From positions 1-40,032 of the forward strand of contig NZ_JAGGOY010000057.1 of NCBI RefSeq assembly GCF_018614095.1: a stretch of 40,032 bases of DNA, given 5' to 3'. Under the pieces are notes generated by a model. It saw only the letters and a list, made by a program, of their open reading frames with translations, ran no database searches and had not been told where the DNA came from. The stretch comes from Streptomyces sp. ISL-87 (GTDB lineage: Bacteria > Actinomycetota > Actinomycetes > Streptomycetales > Streptomycetaceae). Shown here one piece after another: positions 24,488 to 32,713 of the stretch. The first letter of the stretch is position 1; every line of letters starts with the position of its first letter. The position numbers and the translations under genes were made by a program.

Positions 24488-26010
24488 GCGGATCCCTCTG
24501 GCTGAAAGTCCCGGGCGGCAACACGCTGCCCGCCGTCCCGAGGCCCCGGCGGACGGCGCCCCCGGCCGCCGACCCGATGGACGAACTCGCCGACCGGCTC
24601 GGCGGGTTCATCGCCGCCGCCGTACACCCCGACGAGATCGCCGCCATCCTCGAATCCGACGGGATGACCGACGAGCACATCCGGCTCACCTACGGCCGCC
24701 CCGACTCCTTCGGACTCGCCGAGGAGCTCTACGACCGGGTGCCCCGCTCCTTCCCGGAGCCCGAAGGAGCCCCCGACCCCTGGAAGGTCTCCCTCACCGC
24801 CTGCCTGCTGCGCGGGGTCATCTTCGCGCTGCCCGGCCTCGCGTACCTGCTGGGCGCGCCCCTGCTGGAAGGCCCGCAGGACCGCCTCGGGCTGCCCGCC
24901 GGGACCCTGACCCTGCTCGCCGGGGCGCTCATCGGCTGGGTCTGGGACCAGACCCTGTCCCACCGGGCCTACTCCTGGCTCGGGCTCGGCGACCGGGCCG
25001 CCGCCGGGCGGATCCTGCTCGTCGGCGCCCCCGCAGGGGCACTGCTGGGCACCGCCGCCGCCCTCTCCGTCCCCGGCGGGCCGCCGTTCTCGTACGCCTT
25101 CGCGGCCGGCCAGGCCTCCTACGTCGGGGCCGCCACCGTGCTGCTGGTGCTCGGCCGGGAGCGGGTGCTGCTCGCGGCGCTCGCCCCGATGGCCGCGGGG
25201 GCGGTGCTCGTGCTGTTCACCGACCTGCCCGTGCCGGTACGGGTGACCCTGCTGGTGGTGTCCCTGCTGGCCGCCTGCACCCTGGCGGTACGGGAACTGC
25301 CGCTGGCCGAGGGCGTACGGGCGGCCGTGCGCCGGATCCGCGGCTGGGCCGGACGCCGGCCGGGGGAGGGCCCGGTGCGCTGGCGGATGCTGCGCGGCGC
25401 CGAGGAGGAGTACGCGCCGCGCGGGCCCCGGCTCGCGGACTCCGTGCCGTACGGGGTCTTCGGGCTCGGCACCGGCCTGCTCGTGCTGTACGCCGCCCTC
25501 GGGGAGGTGCTCGCCGGCGGCCCCGCCGAGGCGGTCGCCGCCCCCTCGGCGGTGGCCCTCACCCTCAGCATGGGCCCCGCCGAATGGCTGCTCCACCGGT
25601 TCCGCAGCGGCAGCCTCGCCGGGCTCCGGTCGGCCCGCTCGCCCAGGGCGTTCCGGCGCCGGATGCTCGCCACCCTGGTCCGGTGCCTCGCCGTGTACCT
25701 GGCGGTGCTGCTGGCCCTGGGCCTGGCCGGAACCCTGCTCTGGCCCGGCGCCCCCGGCCTGACCGGGATCCGGGCCGCCACCCTGCTGCTGCTCGGCGCG
25801 GTGATGTGGACCGGGCTGCTGCTCCAGTCCTTCGGGGCGGTCCGCCCCGCCGCCGCAGTCTGCGCCTCGGCGGCCGTCGCCCAGAGCCTGGCGCTGCTGA
25901 CCGGGCTGGGGCAGCCGCGGCTGGTCCAGCTGGTGGTCGCCGGCACGGCCGCCGCGGCGCTGGCCACGCTGGTCTGCCTGCTGCTCGGCCGCGCGACGGC
26001 ACACCGCTGA
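24484..26010 (+). CDS. Polytopic membrane protein, PelG-like role
   Basis: The protein has 508 residues starting at GTG 24484, overlapping the pelF-like stop by 4 bp. The N-terminal 100 residues are soluble (MDELADRLGGFIAAAVHPDE, IRLTYGRPDSFGLAEELYDR). About 10-12 hydrophobic segments follow, beginning with SLTACLLRGVIFALPGLAYL. The size and layout resemble the PelG membrane partner of PelF in bacteria and the membrane half of fungal GAG synthases. Sequence alone does not prove homology. It likely moves the growing polymer across the membrane. A 59-bp tandem repeat follows its stop. Confidence 0.75.
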   Translation: MSGSLWLKVPGGNTLPAVPRPRRTAPPAADPMDELADRLGGFIAAAVHPDEIAAILESDGMTDEHIRLTYGRPDSFGLAEELYDRVPRSFPEPEGAPDPWKVSLTACLLRGVIFALPGLAYLLGAPLLEGPQDRLGLPAGTLTLLAGALIGWVWDQTLSHRAYSWLGLGDRAAAGRILLVGAPAGALLGTAAALSVPGGPPFSYAFAAGQASYVGAATVLLVLGRERVLLAALAPMAAGAVLVLFTDLPVPVRVTLLVVSLLAACTLAVRELPLAEGVRAAVRRIRGWAGRRPGEGPVRWRMLRGAEEEYAPRGPRLADSVPYGVFGLGTGLLVLYAALGEVLAGGPAEAVAAPSAVALTLSMGPAEWLLHRFRSGSLAGLRSARSPRAFRRRMLATLVRCLAVYLAVLLALGLAGTLLWPGAPGLTGIRAATLLLLGAVMWTGLLLQSFGAVRPAAAVCASAAVAQSLALLTGLGQPRLVQLVVAGTAAAALATLVCLLLGRATAHR

Positions 26011-26011
26011 C

Positions 26012-26070
26012 CGCGACCCCGTACAACGCCCCCCGTACAACGCGACCCCATACAACGCGACCCCGTACAA
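26012..26070 (+). repeat. Four tandem ~15-bp repeats before the spherulin-like gene
   Basis: Units of CGCGACCCCGTACAA start at 26012, 26041 (one change) and 26056, and a 14-bp variant starts at 26027. The array begins 1 bp after the preceding stop and ends just before the GAGGAAGG ribosome-binding site of the next gene, filling the whole gap. Confidence 0.9.
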
Positions 26071-26083
26071 GAGGAAGGACGTC

Positions 26084-26734
26084 ATGCTGCTGGTGCCCCT
26101 CTACGAGCACCCCGCCGACCGGCCCGAGGCCTGGGAGCTGCTGATCCGCTCCGCCGGCCGGCTGCACTCGGTCGTGCTCAACCCCGACAGCGGGCCGGGC
26201 CGCGCGCCCGACGAGCGGTTCGCCGCCGTCGCCGCGCGGCTGCGCGAGGCCGGGGTGCCCGTCCTGGGGTACGCCGACACCGACTACGGGCGCCGCCCGC
26301 ACGCCGCCGTCGTCCAGGACCTGCTGCGCCACCGCGACTGGTACGGCGCCGACGGGGCGTTCCTCGACCAGGCCGCCTCCGACCCGGACCTGCTGCCCCA
26401 CTACGGGCGGCTCGCCGTCGCCGCACGGGCCGCGGGCGCCCGTACCCTCGTCCTCAACCACGGGGTCCACCCGCACCCCGGCTACCTCGAACTCGCCGAC
26501 CTGCTGGTCACCTTCGAGGGCCCCTGGGACGCCTACCGGGACGCGCCCGCCGGGCCGCCCTGGACCGCCGACCACCCCGCCCAGCGCTTCTGCCACCTCG
26601 TGTACGCCGTCCCGCCGGGCGCGCCGGCCGCCGAGCTGGCGGAGCAGCGGCGGGCCGGGGTGCACTGCGCGGTCCCCGGGGCCGGCGCGCACCCGTGGGG
26701 AACCCTCCCGTACGCCCTGGAGGCCGCCGGATGA
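26084..26734 (+). CDS. Spherulin-4-like protein (GH135/Sph3 type)
   Basis: The protein has 216 residues and matches the spherulation-specific family 4 pattern along its length: LLVPLYEHP, VVLNPDSGPG, VPVLGYADTDYGRR, WYGADGAFLDQ, LVLNHGVHPHPGY and LLVTFEGPWDAY. Fungal Sph3 is a GH135 hydrolase needed for galactosaminogalactan. Here the usual Asp-Glu pair reads Asp95-Gln96, while the later Glu145 is kept. The start at 26084 has a clear GAGGAAGG site and begins immediately with the family core, so there is no signal peptide. It may act inside the cell or as a binding partner. Its stop overlaps the GH114 gene (ATGA). Confidence 0.85.
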   Translation: MLLVPLYEHPADRPEAWELLIRSAGRLHSVVLNPDSGPGRAPDERFAAVAARLREAGVPVLGYADTDYGRRPHAAVVQDLLRHRDWYGADGAFLDQAASDPDLLPHYGRLAVAARAAGARTLVLNHGVHPHPGYLELADLLVTFEGPWDAYRDAPAGPPWTADHPAQRFCHLVYAVPPGAPAAELAEQRRAGVHCAVPGAGAHPWGTLPYALEAAG

Positions 26735-27594
26735 GGCGCCCGTACGGACGCGGATCGGCCCTGCTCGCCGCATCGCTGCTCCTGCTGCTCGCCGCCTGCA
26801 CGGCCGAGCCCGACGAGGACGCCCCGGATTCCGGGCCCGCGCCGTCGCCGGAGGAGCGCTGGCAGCCCGAGCCGGGCATCGACTGGCAGTGGCAGCTCAG
26901 CGGAGAGCTCGACACCTCGGTGGACGCGCCGGTGTACGACATCGACGGGTTCAACACCACCAAGGACCAGATCGCCACGCTGAAGGCGGCCGGCCGCAAG
27001 ACCATCTGCTACCTCTCCACCGGAGCCTGGGAGGAGTTCCGCCCGGATGCCAAGGACTTCCCCGAGGCGCTGCTCGGCGAGGGCAACGGCTGGGAAGGAG
27101 AGCGCTGGCTGGACATCCGGCGGACCGCCGAGCTGGAGCCGCTGATGGCCAAGCGCATCGACATGTGCCGTGACAAGGGCTTCGACGCGGTCGAGCCGGA
27201 CAACATGGACGGTTACGACAACACGTCCGGCTTCCCGCTCACCGCCGGGGACCAGCTGGCGTACAACCGGCTGATCGCGAAGCTGGCGCACGACCGGGGC
27301 CTGTCGGTCGGGCTGAAGAACGACCTGGACCAGATCCCGCAGCTCGTCGGCGCGTTCGACTTCGCGGTCAACGAGCAGTGCGCCGAGTACGAGGAGTGCG
27401 AGCGGCTGACCCCGTTCATCGAGGCGGGCAAGGCCGTGTTCCATGTGGAGTACGAGCTTGCGACGAGCCGGTTCTGCGGCCTCTCCGCCGAGCTGAGGCT
27501 CAGCTCGCTACAGAAGAAGCCCGACCTGGACACCTGGCGCAGGACCTGCCCGGCGGACCATGGCCGGCCAGGGTCGCGTTCGACGGCCGGCTAG
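26731..27594 (+). CDS. GH114-type endo-alpha-1,4-polygalactosaminidase lipoprotein
   Basis: The protein has 287 residues. A signal peptide ends in the lipobox LLAAC with Cys23, so it is membrane-anchored outside the cell. The body fits the GH114/TM1410-like TIM barrel: WQLSGELDTSVDAPVYDIDG, TICYLSTGAWEEFRPD, WLDIRRTAELEPLMAKRIDM and the acidic active-site segment GFDAVEPDNMDGYDN, then LSVGLKNDLDQIP and FAVNEQCAEYEEC. Family members, including fungal Ega3, cleave alpha-1,4-linked galactosamine polymers. The ATG at 26731 overlaps the spherulin-like stop (ATGA), so the two are coupled. It is convergent with the histidine kinase gene, only 7 bp away. Confidence 0.9.
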   Translation: MRRPYGRGSALLAASLLLLLAACTAEPDEDAPDSGPAPSPEERWQPEPGIDWQWQLSGELDTSVDAPVYDIDGFNTTKDQIATLKAAGRKTICYLSTGAWEEFRPDAKDFPEALLGEGNGWEGERWLDIRRTAELEPLMAKRIDMCRDKGFDAVEPDNMDGYDNTSGFPLTAGDQLAYNRLIAKLAHDRGLSVGLKNDLDQIPQLVGAFDFAVNEQCAEYEECERLTPFIEAGKAVFHVEYELATSRFCGLSAELRLSSLQKKPDLDTWRRTCPADHGRPGSRSTAG

Positions 27595-27601
27595 GCCGCG
27601 G

Positions 27602-28834
27602 CTAGGCCACCGGCAGGATGGCGTGCACCCGGTAGCCGCCGCCGTAGCGGGGCCCGGCGAAGCAGGAGCCGCCCAGGGCGGTGGCCCGCTCGCGCATGCC
27701 GAGCAGCCCGTGCCCGCCGCCCTCGTCGCCGCCCTCGTCGCCGTCCGGGGAGGGGTCCGGGCCGGAGCCCCCGTCGTCCAGCACGGTCACCTCCACCGAG
27801 GCGCCGACCCGGACTACGCTGACCTCGGCCCGGGCTCCCGGGCCCGCGTGCTTGCGTACGTTGGTCAGCGCCTCCTGGATCACCCGGTACGCCGCCAGGT
27901 CCACGGCGGACGGCAGCGGCTGCGCCGCCCGCTCCAGCTGGACGATCACCTCCACCGGCAGCCCGGCATGCCGGAAGGAGGCGGCCAGGTCGTCGAGTAC
28001 GGCCAGCCCCGGCGCGGGCTCGGTCGGGGCCTCCGGGTCACCGGTCTGCCGCAGCAGCCCGACCGTGGCGCGCAGTTCGTTCAGCGCCGAGCGGCTGGCG
28101 TCCCGTACATGGGCGAGGGCCTCCTTGGCCTGGTCCGGCCGCTTGTCCATGACGTGCGCGGCGACCCCGGCCTGCACGTTGACCAGCGCGATGTGGTGGG
28201 CCACCACGTCGTGGAGGTCCCGGGCGATCCGCAGCCGTTCTTCGGCGACCCGCCTGCGGGCCTCCTCCTCACGGGTCCGCTCGGCCCGCTCGGCCCGCTC
28301 CCGTATGGCGTCGACGAACGCCCGGCGGCTGCGCACCGCGTCGCCGGCCGCCGCGGCCATCCCGGTCCAGGCGAAGATCCCGAGGTTCTCCTGCGCGTAC
28401 CAGGGCAGCGGGCCGACCAGCATGGCCACGCCGGTCAGGCCGGTCATGGTGAGCAGCCCGACCCGCCAGGTGGTGGGCCGGTCGGTGCGGGCGGCCACCG
28501 TGTACAGGGCGATCACCGTGGACATGGCGACGGGCGCCCGGGGCTCCCCGGTGGTCAGCTCCAGCAGCGAGAGCCCGCCGGTCACGGCGAGCACGGCGCG
28601 CGGCTGCACGCGCCGGAACACCAGGGTGGCCGCGCCGAGCACCATCAGCACCAGCGAGGACGGCTCGGGGGTCCGCGTACCGAATTCGGGCCCGTGCGGC
28701 CCGTGCGGATCGGCGAAGGATCCGACGACCATGCAGATGAGCGCCCCCAGCGCGAGTACGGCATCGGTGGCGAGCGGATGGGCCCGCATCCACTGCCGCG
28801 TGGGGGCGAACGGCTGCCCGAGGTGAGTCGTCAC
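27602..28834 (-). CDS. NarL-type sensor histidine kinase
   Basis: The protein has 410 residues. The N-terminal half holds about five membrane segments (for example ATDAVLALGALICMVVGSFA). The HisKA_3 dimerisation motif RIARDLHDVVAHHIALVNVQ carries the phospho-accepting His, and the ATP-binding region has AYRVIQEALTNVRKHAG, VTVLDDGGSG and GLLGMRERATALGG. The GTG at 28834 overlaps the stop of the rhomboid-like gene (GTGA), so it is the last gene of a coupled three-gene unit. No response regulator is adjacent; a NarL-type regulator lies at 38906. The signal is unknown, but the neighbours suggest envelope conditions. Confidence 0.92.
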   Translation of the reverse strand: MTTHLGQPFAPTRQWMRAHPLATDAVLALGALICMVVGSFADPHGPHGPEFGTRTPEPSSLVLMVLGAATLVFRRVQPRAVLAVTGGLSLLELTTGEPRAPVAMSTVIALYTVAARTDRPTTWRVGLLTMTGLTGVAMLVGPLPWYAQENLGIFAWTGMAAAAGDAVRSRRAFVDAIRERAERAERTREEEARRRVAEERLRIARDLHDVVAHHIALVNVQAGVAAHVMDKRPDQAKEALAHVRDASRSALNELRATVGLLRQTGDPEAPTEPAPGLAVLDDLAASFRHAGLPVEVIVQLERAAQPLPSAVDLAAYRVIQEALTNVRKHAGPGARAEVSVVRVGASVEVTVLDDGGSGPDPSPDGDEGGDEGGGHGLLGMRERATALGGSCFAGPRYGGGYRVHAILPVA

Positions 28835-29547
28835 CCCGATACGGTACGGCCTGTTCCGCGCAGCGGCGCTTGAGGCCGGGAGCGGGCCGGGGCCCATCTG
28901 GCACGCACCACGCACACCGCCATGACGGCGGCGATGGCCGCCAGGTGCTCCTTGCCCGCCAGGTTGTCCTTGACCAGCACCTCGCCGATCATCGCCGCGA
29001 TCACCAGCGCCCCGGTGAGGTACGCCCGGTACCGCCAGCAGACGTAGATCGCGAGGCCCACCACCGCCGCCGACGGCCCGGTGTCGTTGACGATCCGGTC
29101 GGACACCGGCAGGCCGAAGGGGTGCTCCGGGCCCAGCGAGAGCCCGATCCGCGCGTACGTCGTCCCGGCGAGGGTGGCCACGTAGCCGATCAGCAGGGTG
29201 CGCCACCAGCCGATACAGATCTCGGAGATCCCGAAGACCAGCAGGATCTGCGCCAGCGCCCCCCACACCGGCAGGTCAAGGGCGGGCACGAACAGTGACA
29301 GCGGGGTCCGCAGCAGGGCCAGCCAGAGCGGGTCGACGGCCTTCACCGATCCGAGGTTCTGGACCGGCTGGAAACCCCAGGACGTGTTCTGGACGATCTG
29401 GAAGACCGAGGTGAGGCAGACCGCGCCGATGGTCATCGGGACCGCCCGCCACTTCTCGTGGACGAGCGTGTCCCGGATCGTCCAGAACAGGGGCCCCCAC
29501 TCGCGGCGGGCGAACCGCCACAGTGAGGCCGTGGTCCACGCTGTCAA
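28831..29547 (-). CDS. Rhomboid-like membrane protein
   Basis: The protein has 238 residues, starting at a TTG (29547) that overlaps the stop of the MprF-like gene (TTGA). There are about six hydrophobic segments. A Ser in DTGPSAAVVGLA and a His in NLAGKEHLAAIAAV fall where the rhomboid catalytic Ser and His would sit. The motif is GPSA rather than GxSG, so protease activity is doubtful. It is 4 bp overlapped with the histidine kinase gene. Its role is unknown; coupling on both sides argues for a membrane partner of one or both neighbours. Confidence 0.75.
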   Translation of the reverse strand: MTAWTTASLWRFARREWGPLFWTIRDTLVHEKWRAVPMTIGAVCLTSVFQIVQNTSWGFQPVQNLGSVKAVDPLWLALLRTPLSLFVPALDLPVWGALAQILLVFGISEICIGWWRTLLIGYVATLAGTTYARIGLSLGPEHPFGLPVSDRIVNDTGPSAAVVGLAIYVCWRYRAYLTGALVIAAMIGEVLVKDNLAGKEHLAAIAAVMAVCVVRARWAPARSRPQAPLRGTGRTVSG

Positions 29548-31391
29548 CGATGGGTCTCCAGATGTCTGCGGTGCAGCCACTTCGGCAGGCCGGGGGCCTC
29601 CAGGAACCCCTCGGCCCGGCCCGCCGCGATACCGATCCGCAGCAGGTCCGAACTCTTCTCGAAGAGCATGAACCGCGGTTCCCAGATCGGCCGGTATTTG
29701 GCGTTGGCCCGGTAGAGGGACTCGATCTGCCACCAGCGCGAGAAGAAGCTCAGCAGCGAGCGCCACATCCGCAGCACCGGACCGGCACCGAGCTTCGACC
29801 CGCGCTCGAAGACGGAACGGAACATCGCGAAGTTCAGTGAGACCTGTGTGACGCCGATCTCTTTGGAGCGTTCCAGGAGTTCGATGACCATGAACTCCAT
29901 CAGACCGTTCTCGGAATCGCGGTCACGGCGCATCAGGTCCAGCGACAGACCCTTGGATCCCCACGGCACGAAGGACAGCAGCGCCCGCAGATCGCCATTG
30001 CCGTCGGTGCACTCCAGCATCACGCACTGGCCGTCGGCGGGATCACCCAGTCGGCCCAGCGCCATCGAGAAGCCGCGCTCGGTCGCCCCGTCGCGCCAGT
30101 CGTCGGCGCGGCGCACCAGCTCGTCCATCTCCTCGGCGGGGATGTCGGCGTGGCGGCGGATCCGGACCGTGTACCCGGCCCGCTTGACGCGGTTGAACGC
30201 CTGCCGGACCGTCCGCATGGCGCGGCCCTCCAGGGTGAACTCGGCGGTCTCGACGATCGCCTCGTCACCCAGTTCCAGCGCGTCCAGGCCGTGCCGGGCG
30301 TAGATCTGCCCGGCCTCCTCGCTCGCGCCGTTCACGGCCGGGACCCAGCCGTGTTCGCGGGCCTCGGCCAGCCACGGCTCGATGGCGCCGGGCCAGGCCT
30401 CGGGGTCGCCGATCGGGTCGCCGGAGGCCAGCGACACCCCGCCGACGACGCGGTAGGTGACTGCGGCCTTGCCGGAGGGGGACCAGATGACGGACTTCTC
30501 GCGGCGCAGTGCGAAGTAGCCGAGCGAGTCGCGGTCGCCCTGCTTGGCGAGCAGGGCGCGCAGCCGCTCCTCGTCCTCCTCGGTGATCGGGTCGACGGCC
30601 CGGCGCGAGCGGAACGCCGCGAACAGCACGGCGAGCAGCAGCATCATCGACATGACGTTGATGAAGACGTCCACCCAGCCGGGTGTGGTGATCGCGTTGT
30701 ACGCCCGGTCGTCCGGGGCCAGGGTGATCAGCCGCATCACGCCGTACCGCCAGCGCGCCAGGAACGGGGCGTCGGCGGCGTCCGGATCGGTGTTGGTCGC
30801 GCCGACCAGCAGGGCGGCGACCAGCGAGGTGAGCAGCAGACCGACGGCGGCGACGGCCACGGCCAGCTTCGGGTTGGAACGGTCGCCCTTGGCGTAGAAC
30901 TCGTGGCGGCCCAGCAGCAGGGCGCCGACGAAGGCCGCGGTCAAGACGAGCGAGACCCAGTTCTGGGCGTGCTCACGGAACGGCGGGTAGTACCCGGTGA
31001 ACGCCGAGACGGCGAAGGCGAGCAGCAGCACCCCGCCCAGCACCAGGTTCAGGATCCAGGCGGCCCGCTTGCGGCGGCCCATCGTGACCGCGAGCAGCAG
31101 CGAGAAGAGGCCGGAGGCGAATCCCGCCGTGAGCAGGTACGGGGTGTAGAAATCGGCGGTGTTGTGCTCGCGCAGGTCCTGCCCGAGCGAAACCCACACC
31201 GCGCTGAGGAAGTTGACGAAGGTGACGGCGCGCAGGTACCAGACCGCGAAGGCGGCACCGCGCCGCGATCGTCGACTCCCCCTGCCGCTGCGCCCCCTGC
31301 CGGCCTCCTGGCCGCTGTCGTTCTTGTTCCTTCCGGGCGCCTGTTCGGCTCCCCGGTCGGTCGCTGCGCTGGTCAAACGGACCTCTCCCAT
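29544..31391 (-). CDS. MprF-like phosphatidylglycerol lysyltransferase-domain protein
   Basis: The protein has 615 residues. A basic, disordered N terminus is followed by about six membrane segments (residues about 50-270) and a soluble DUF2156 domain of the GNAT-like MprF type, with SVIWSPSGKAAVTYRVVGGV, SLASGDPIGDPEAW, GFSMALGRLGDPADGQCVML and SLDLMRRDRDSENGLMEFMV. Such proteins add amino acids to phosphatidylglycerol, altering surface charge and cationic peptide resistance. The flippase half is shorter than in MprF proper. The ATG at 31391 has no good ribosome-binding site and sits inside an inverted repeat. It heads a coupled operon with the rhomboid-like and kinase genes. Confidence 0.88.
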   Translation of the reverse strand: MGEVRLTSAATDRGAEQAPGRNKNDSGQEAGRGRSGRGSRRSRRGAAFAVWYLRAVTFVNFLSAVWVSLGQDLREHNTADFYTPYLLTAGFASGLFSLLLAVTMGRRKRAAWILNLVLGGVLLLAFAVSAFTGYYPPFREHAQNWVSLVLTAAFVGALLLGRHEFYAKGDRSNPKLAVAVAAVGLLLTSLVAALLVGATNTDPDAADAPFLARWRYGVMRLITLAPDDRAYNAITTPGWVDVFINVMSMMLLLAVLFAAFRSRRAVDPITEEDEERLRALLAKQGDRDSLGYFALRREKSVIWSPSGKAAVTYRVVGGVSLASGDPIGDPEAWPGAIEPWLAEAREHGWVPAVNGASEEAGQIYARHGLDALELGDEAIVETAEFTLEGRAMRTVRQAFNRVKRAGYTVRIRRHADIPAEEMDELVRRADDWRDGATERGFSMALGRLGDPADGQCVMLECTDGNGDLRALLSFVPWGSKGLSLDLMRRDRDSENGLMEFMVIELLERSKEIGVTQVSLNFAMFRSVFERGSKLGAGPVLRMWRSLLSFFSRWWQIESLYRANAKYRPIWEPRFMLFEKSSDLLRIGIAAGRAEGFLEAPGLPKWLHRRHLETHR

Positions 31392-31409
31392 AAAAAGCGA
31401 TCTTATGGG
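31387..31409. promoter_or_regulatory. Inverted repeat over the MprF-like start codon
   Basis: CCCATAA (31387-31393) and TTATGGG (31403-31409) form a perfect 7-bp inverted repeat with a 9-nt spacer that includes the start codon at 31389-31391. It could bind a regulator or fold in the mRNA and mask initiation. Confidence 0.5.
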
Positions 31410-31475
31410 GCGTCGCCGTCCGCAGGCGGTCGGTCCGAGCGCCGCGGGCTGGTCAGGCTCGCGGTACTGGTCGCC

Positions 31476-32540
31476 TCATTCCGTCGGCTGCTCCGCCGCC
31501 CGCTCCGGGAGTTCCGCCGCGAGTGCGGCGGCCGCCTGGACCAGGGGGAGTGCCAGCAAGGCCCCGGTTCCTTCGCCCACAGTGACGCCGTGGTCGAGCA
31601 CAGGGTTGAGCGCCATCCGGTCCAGCGCCTTCGCCTGGCCCGGCTCGCCGCTCGCCTGACCTGCCAGCCACCAGTCCGGGGCCCGGAACGCGGCCCGCTG
31701 GGCCACCAGTCCGCAGGCCGCGGAGACGACGCCGTCGAGGATCACGGGAGTACGGCGCACCGCGCACTGGAGCAGGAAGCCGGTGATCGCGGCGACGTCC
31801 GCGCCACCGACGGCCGCCAGCAGCGCGACCTGGTCGCCGAGGACGGGGCGGGCCCGGCGCAGCGCGTCGCGGATCGCCGCGCACTTGCGCATCCAGGCCA
31901 GGTCGTCGATGGGCGCCCCGCCGCGGCCGGTGACGACCGAGGCGTCGGTCCCGCACAGGGCGGCGACCAGGGTGGCCGCCACCGTCGTCCCGCCCACGCT
32001 GAGGTCGCCGAGGACGACGAGGTCCGTCCCCGAATCCGCCTCCTCGTCGGCGATCGCCATCCCGAGCCGCAGCGCCGCCTCGGCCTCTTCGGCCGTCAGC
32101 GCGTTCTCCACGTCGATCCGCCCGCTGCCGCGTCGTACGCGGTGGCGGACGATGTCCTCGGGGAGCAGCCCGGGCTCGCAGTCCAGGCCGGCGTCCACGA
32201 TCCGTACGGTGGCACCGAGCCGCCCGGCCAGGATCGAGACGGGGCTAGCCCCGTCGAGCACCGCGCGCACCAGGGTGTGGGTACTGCCTGCGGCCCGGGC
32301 GGAAACCCCCTCGGAGGCGATCCCGTGGTCGGCGGCGAACAGCACGACGCGCGGGCGCTCGATCGGCTTGACCGGGACCTGCCCCTGCGCGGCAGCGAGC
32401 CACTCCGCGAGATCGTCCAGCCGCCCCAACGCCCCCGGGGGCACGGCCAGCCGCTCACGCCGGTCCTCGGCGTCACGCCGAACGCCCCCGTCGGGGCGCT
32501 CGATCAGATCGGAGAAGTCGTCGAGATTCAGCGTGGTCAT
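31476..32540 (-). CDS. cobT: Nicotinate-nucleotide--dimethylbenzimidazole phosphoribosyltransferase CobT
   Basis: CobT makes alpha-ribazole phosphate, the lower-ligand nucleotide of cobalamin. The protein has 354 residues, the usual length. Motifs: PPGALGRLDDLAEWLAAAQG, VVLFAADHGIASEGVSA, LVVLGDLSVGGTTVAATLVA, VTGRGGAPIDDLAW and the C-terminal NPVLDHGVTVGEGTGALLAL with the catalytic Glu region. The ATG at 32540 (MTTLNLDDFSDLIERPDGG) is chosen because the longer frame upstream is low-complexity. cobU lies upstream on the same strand, with a G+C-rich gap of 173 bp. Confidence 0.95.
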   Translation of the reverse strand: MTTLNLDDFSDLIERPDGGVRRDAEDRRERLAVPPGALGRLDDLAEWLAAAQGQVPVKPIERPRVVLFAADHGIASEGVSARAAGSTHTLVRAVLDGASPVSILAGRLGATVRIVDAGLDCEPGLLPEDIVRHRVRRGSGRIDVENALTAEEAEAALRLGMAIADEEADSGTDLVVLGDLSVGGTTVAATLVAALCGTDASVVTGRGGAPIDDLAWMRKCAAIRDALRRARPVLGDQVALLAAVGGADVAAITGFLLQCAVRRTPVILDGVVSAACGLVAQRAAFRAPDWWLAGQASGEPGQAKALDRMALNPVLDHGVTVGEGTGALLALPLVQAAAALAAELPERAAEQPTE

Positions 32541-32661
32541 CTGCCAGAGCGTACAGCCGGTGAGGCCCTCCCCAAGCCCGCCCCCGGCCCCGCATTCGAG
32601 CCGCCCGCCGGGCGGTTTCAGCCTCGCCCGGGGCCATCCCGCCTCGCCGGCGTCTGGGGCG

Positions 32662-32689
32662 CTGGGGGCCGGCCGGCCCCGGCCCCCAG
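32662..32689 (-). terminator. G+C hairpin between cobU and cobT
   Basis: The 9-bp stem CTGGGGGCC with GGCCCCCAG encloses a self-complementary GGCCGGCCCC-type centre. It lies 25 bp after the cobU fusion stop. No T-tract, so read-through into cobT is possible. Confidence 0.45.
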
Positions 32690-32713
32690 CCGGCCTGGGA
32701 CGCCGGGAGGCGG

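Noticed and set aside
24376..26085. Long minus-strand frame antisense to the membrane protein gene
   Set aside because: Low-complexity Gly/Gln/Ala/Pro composition and a clear real gene on the other strand with membrane segments and coupled start.
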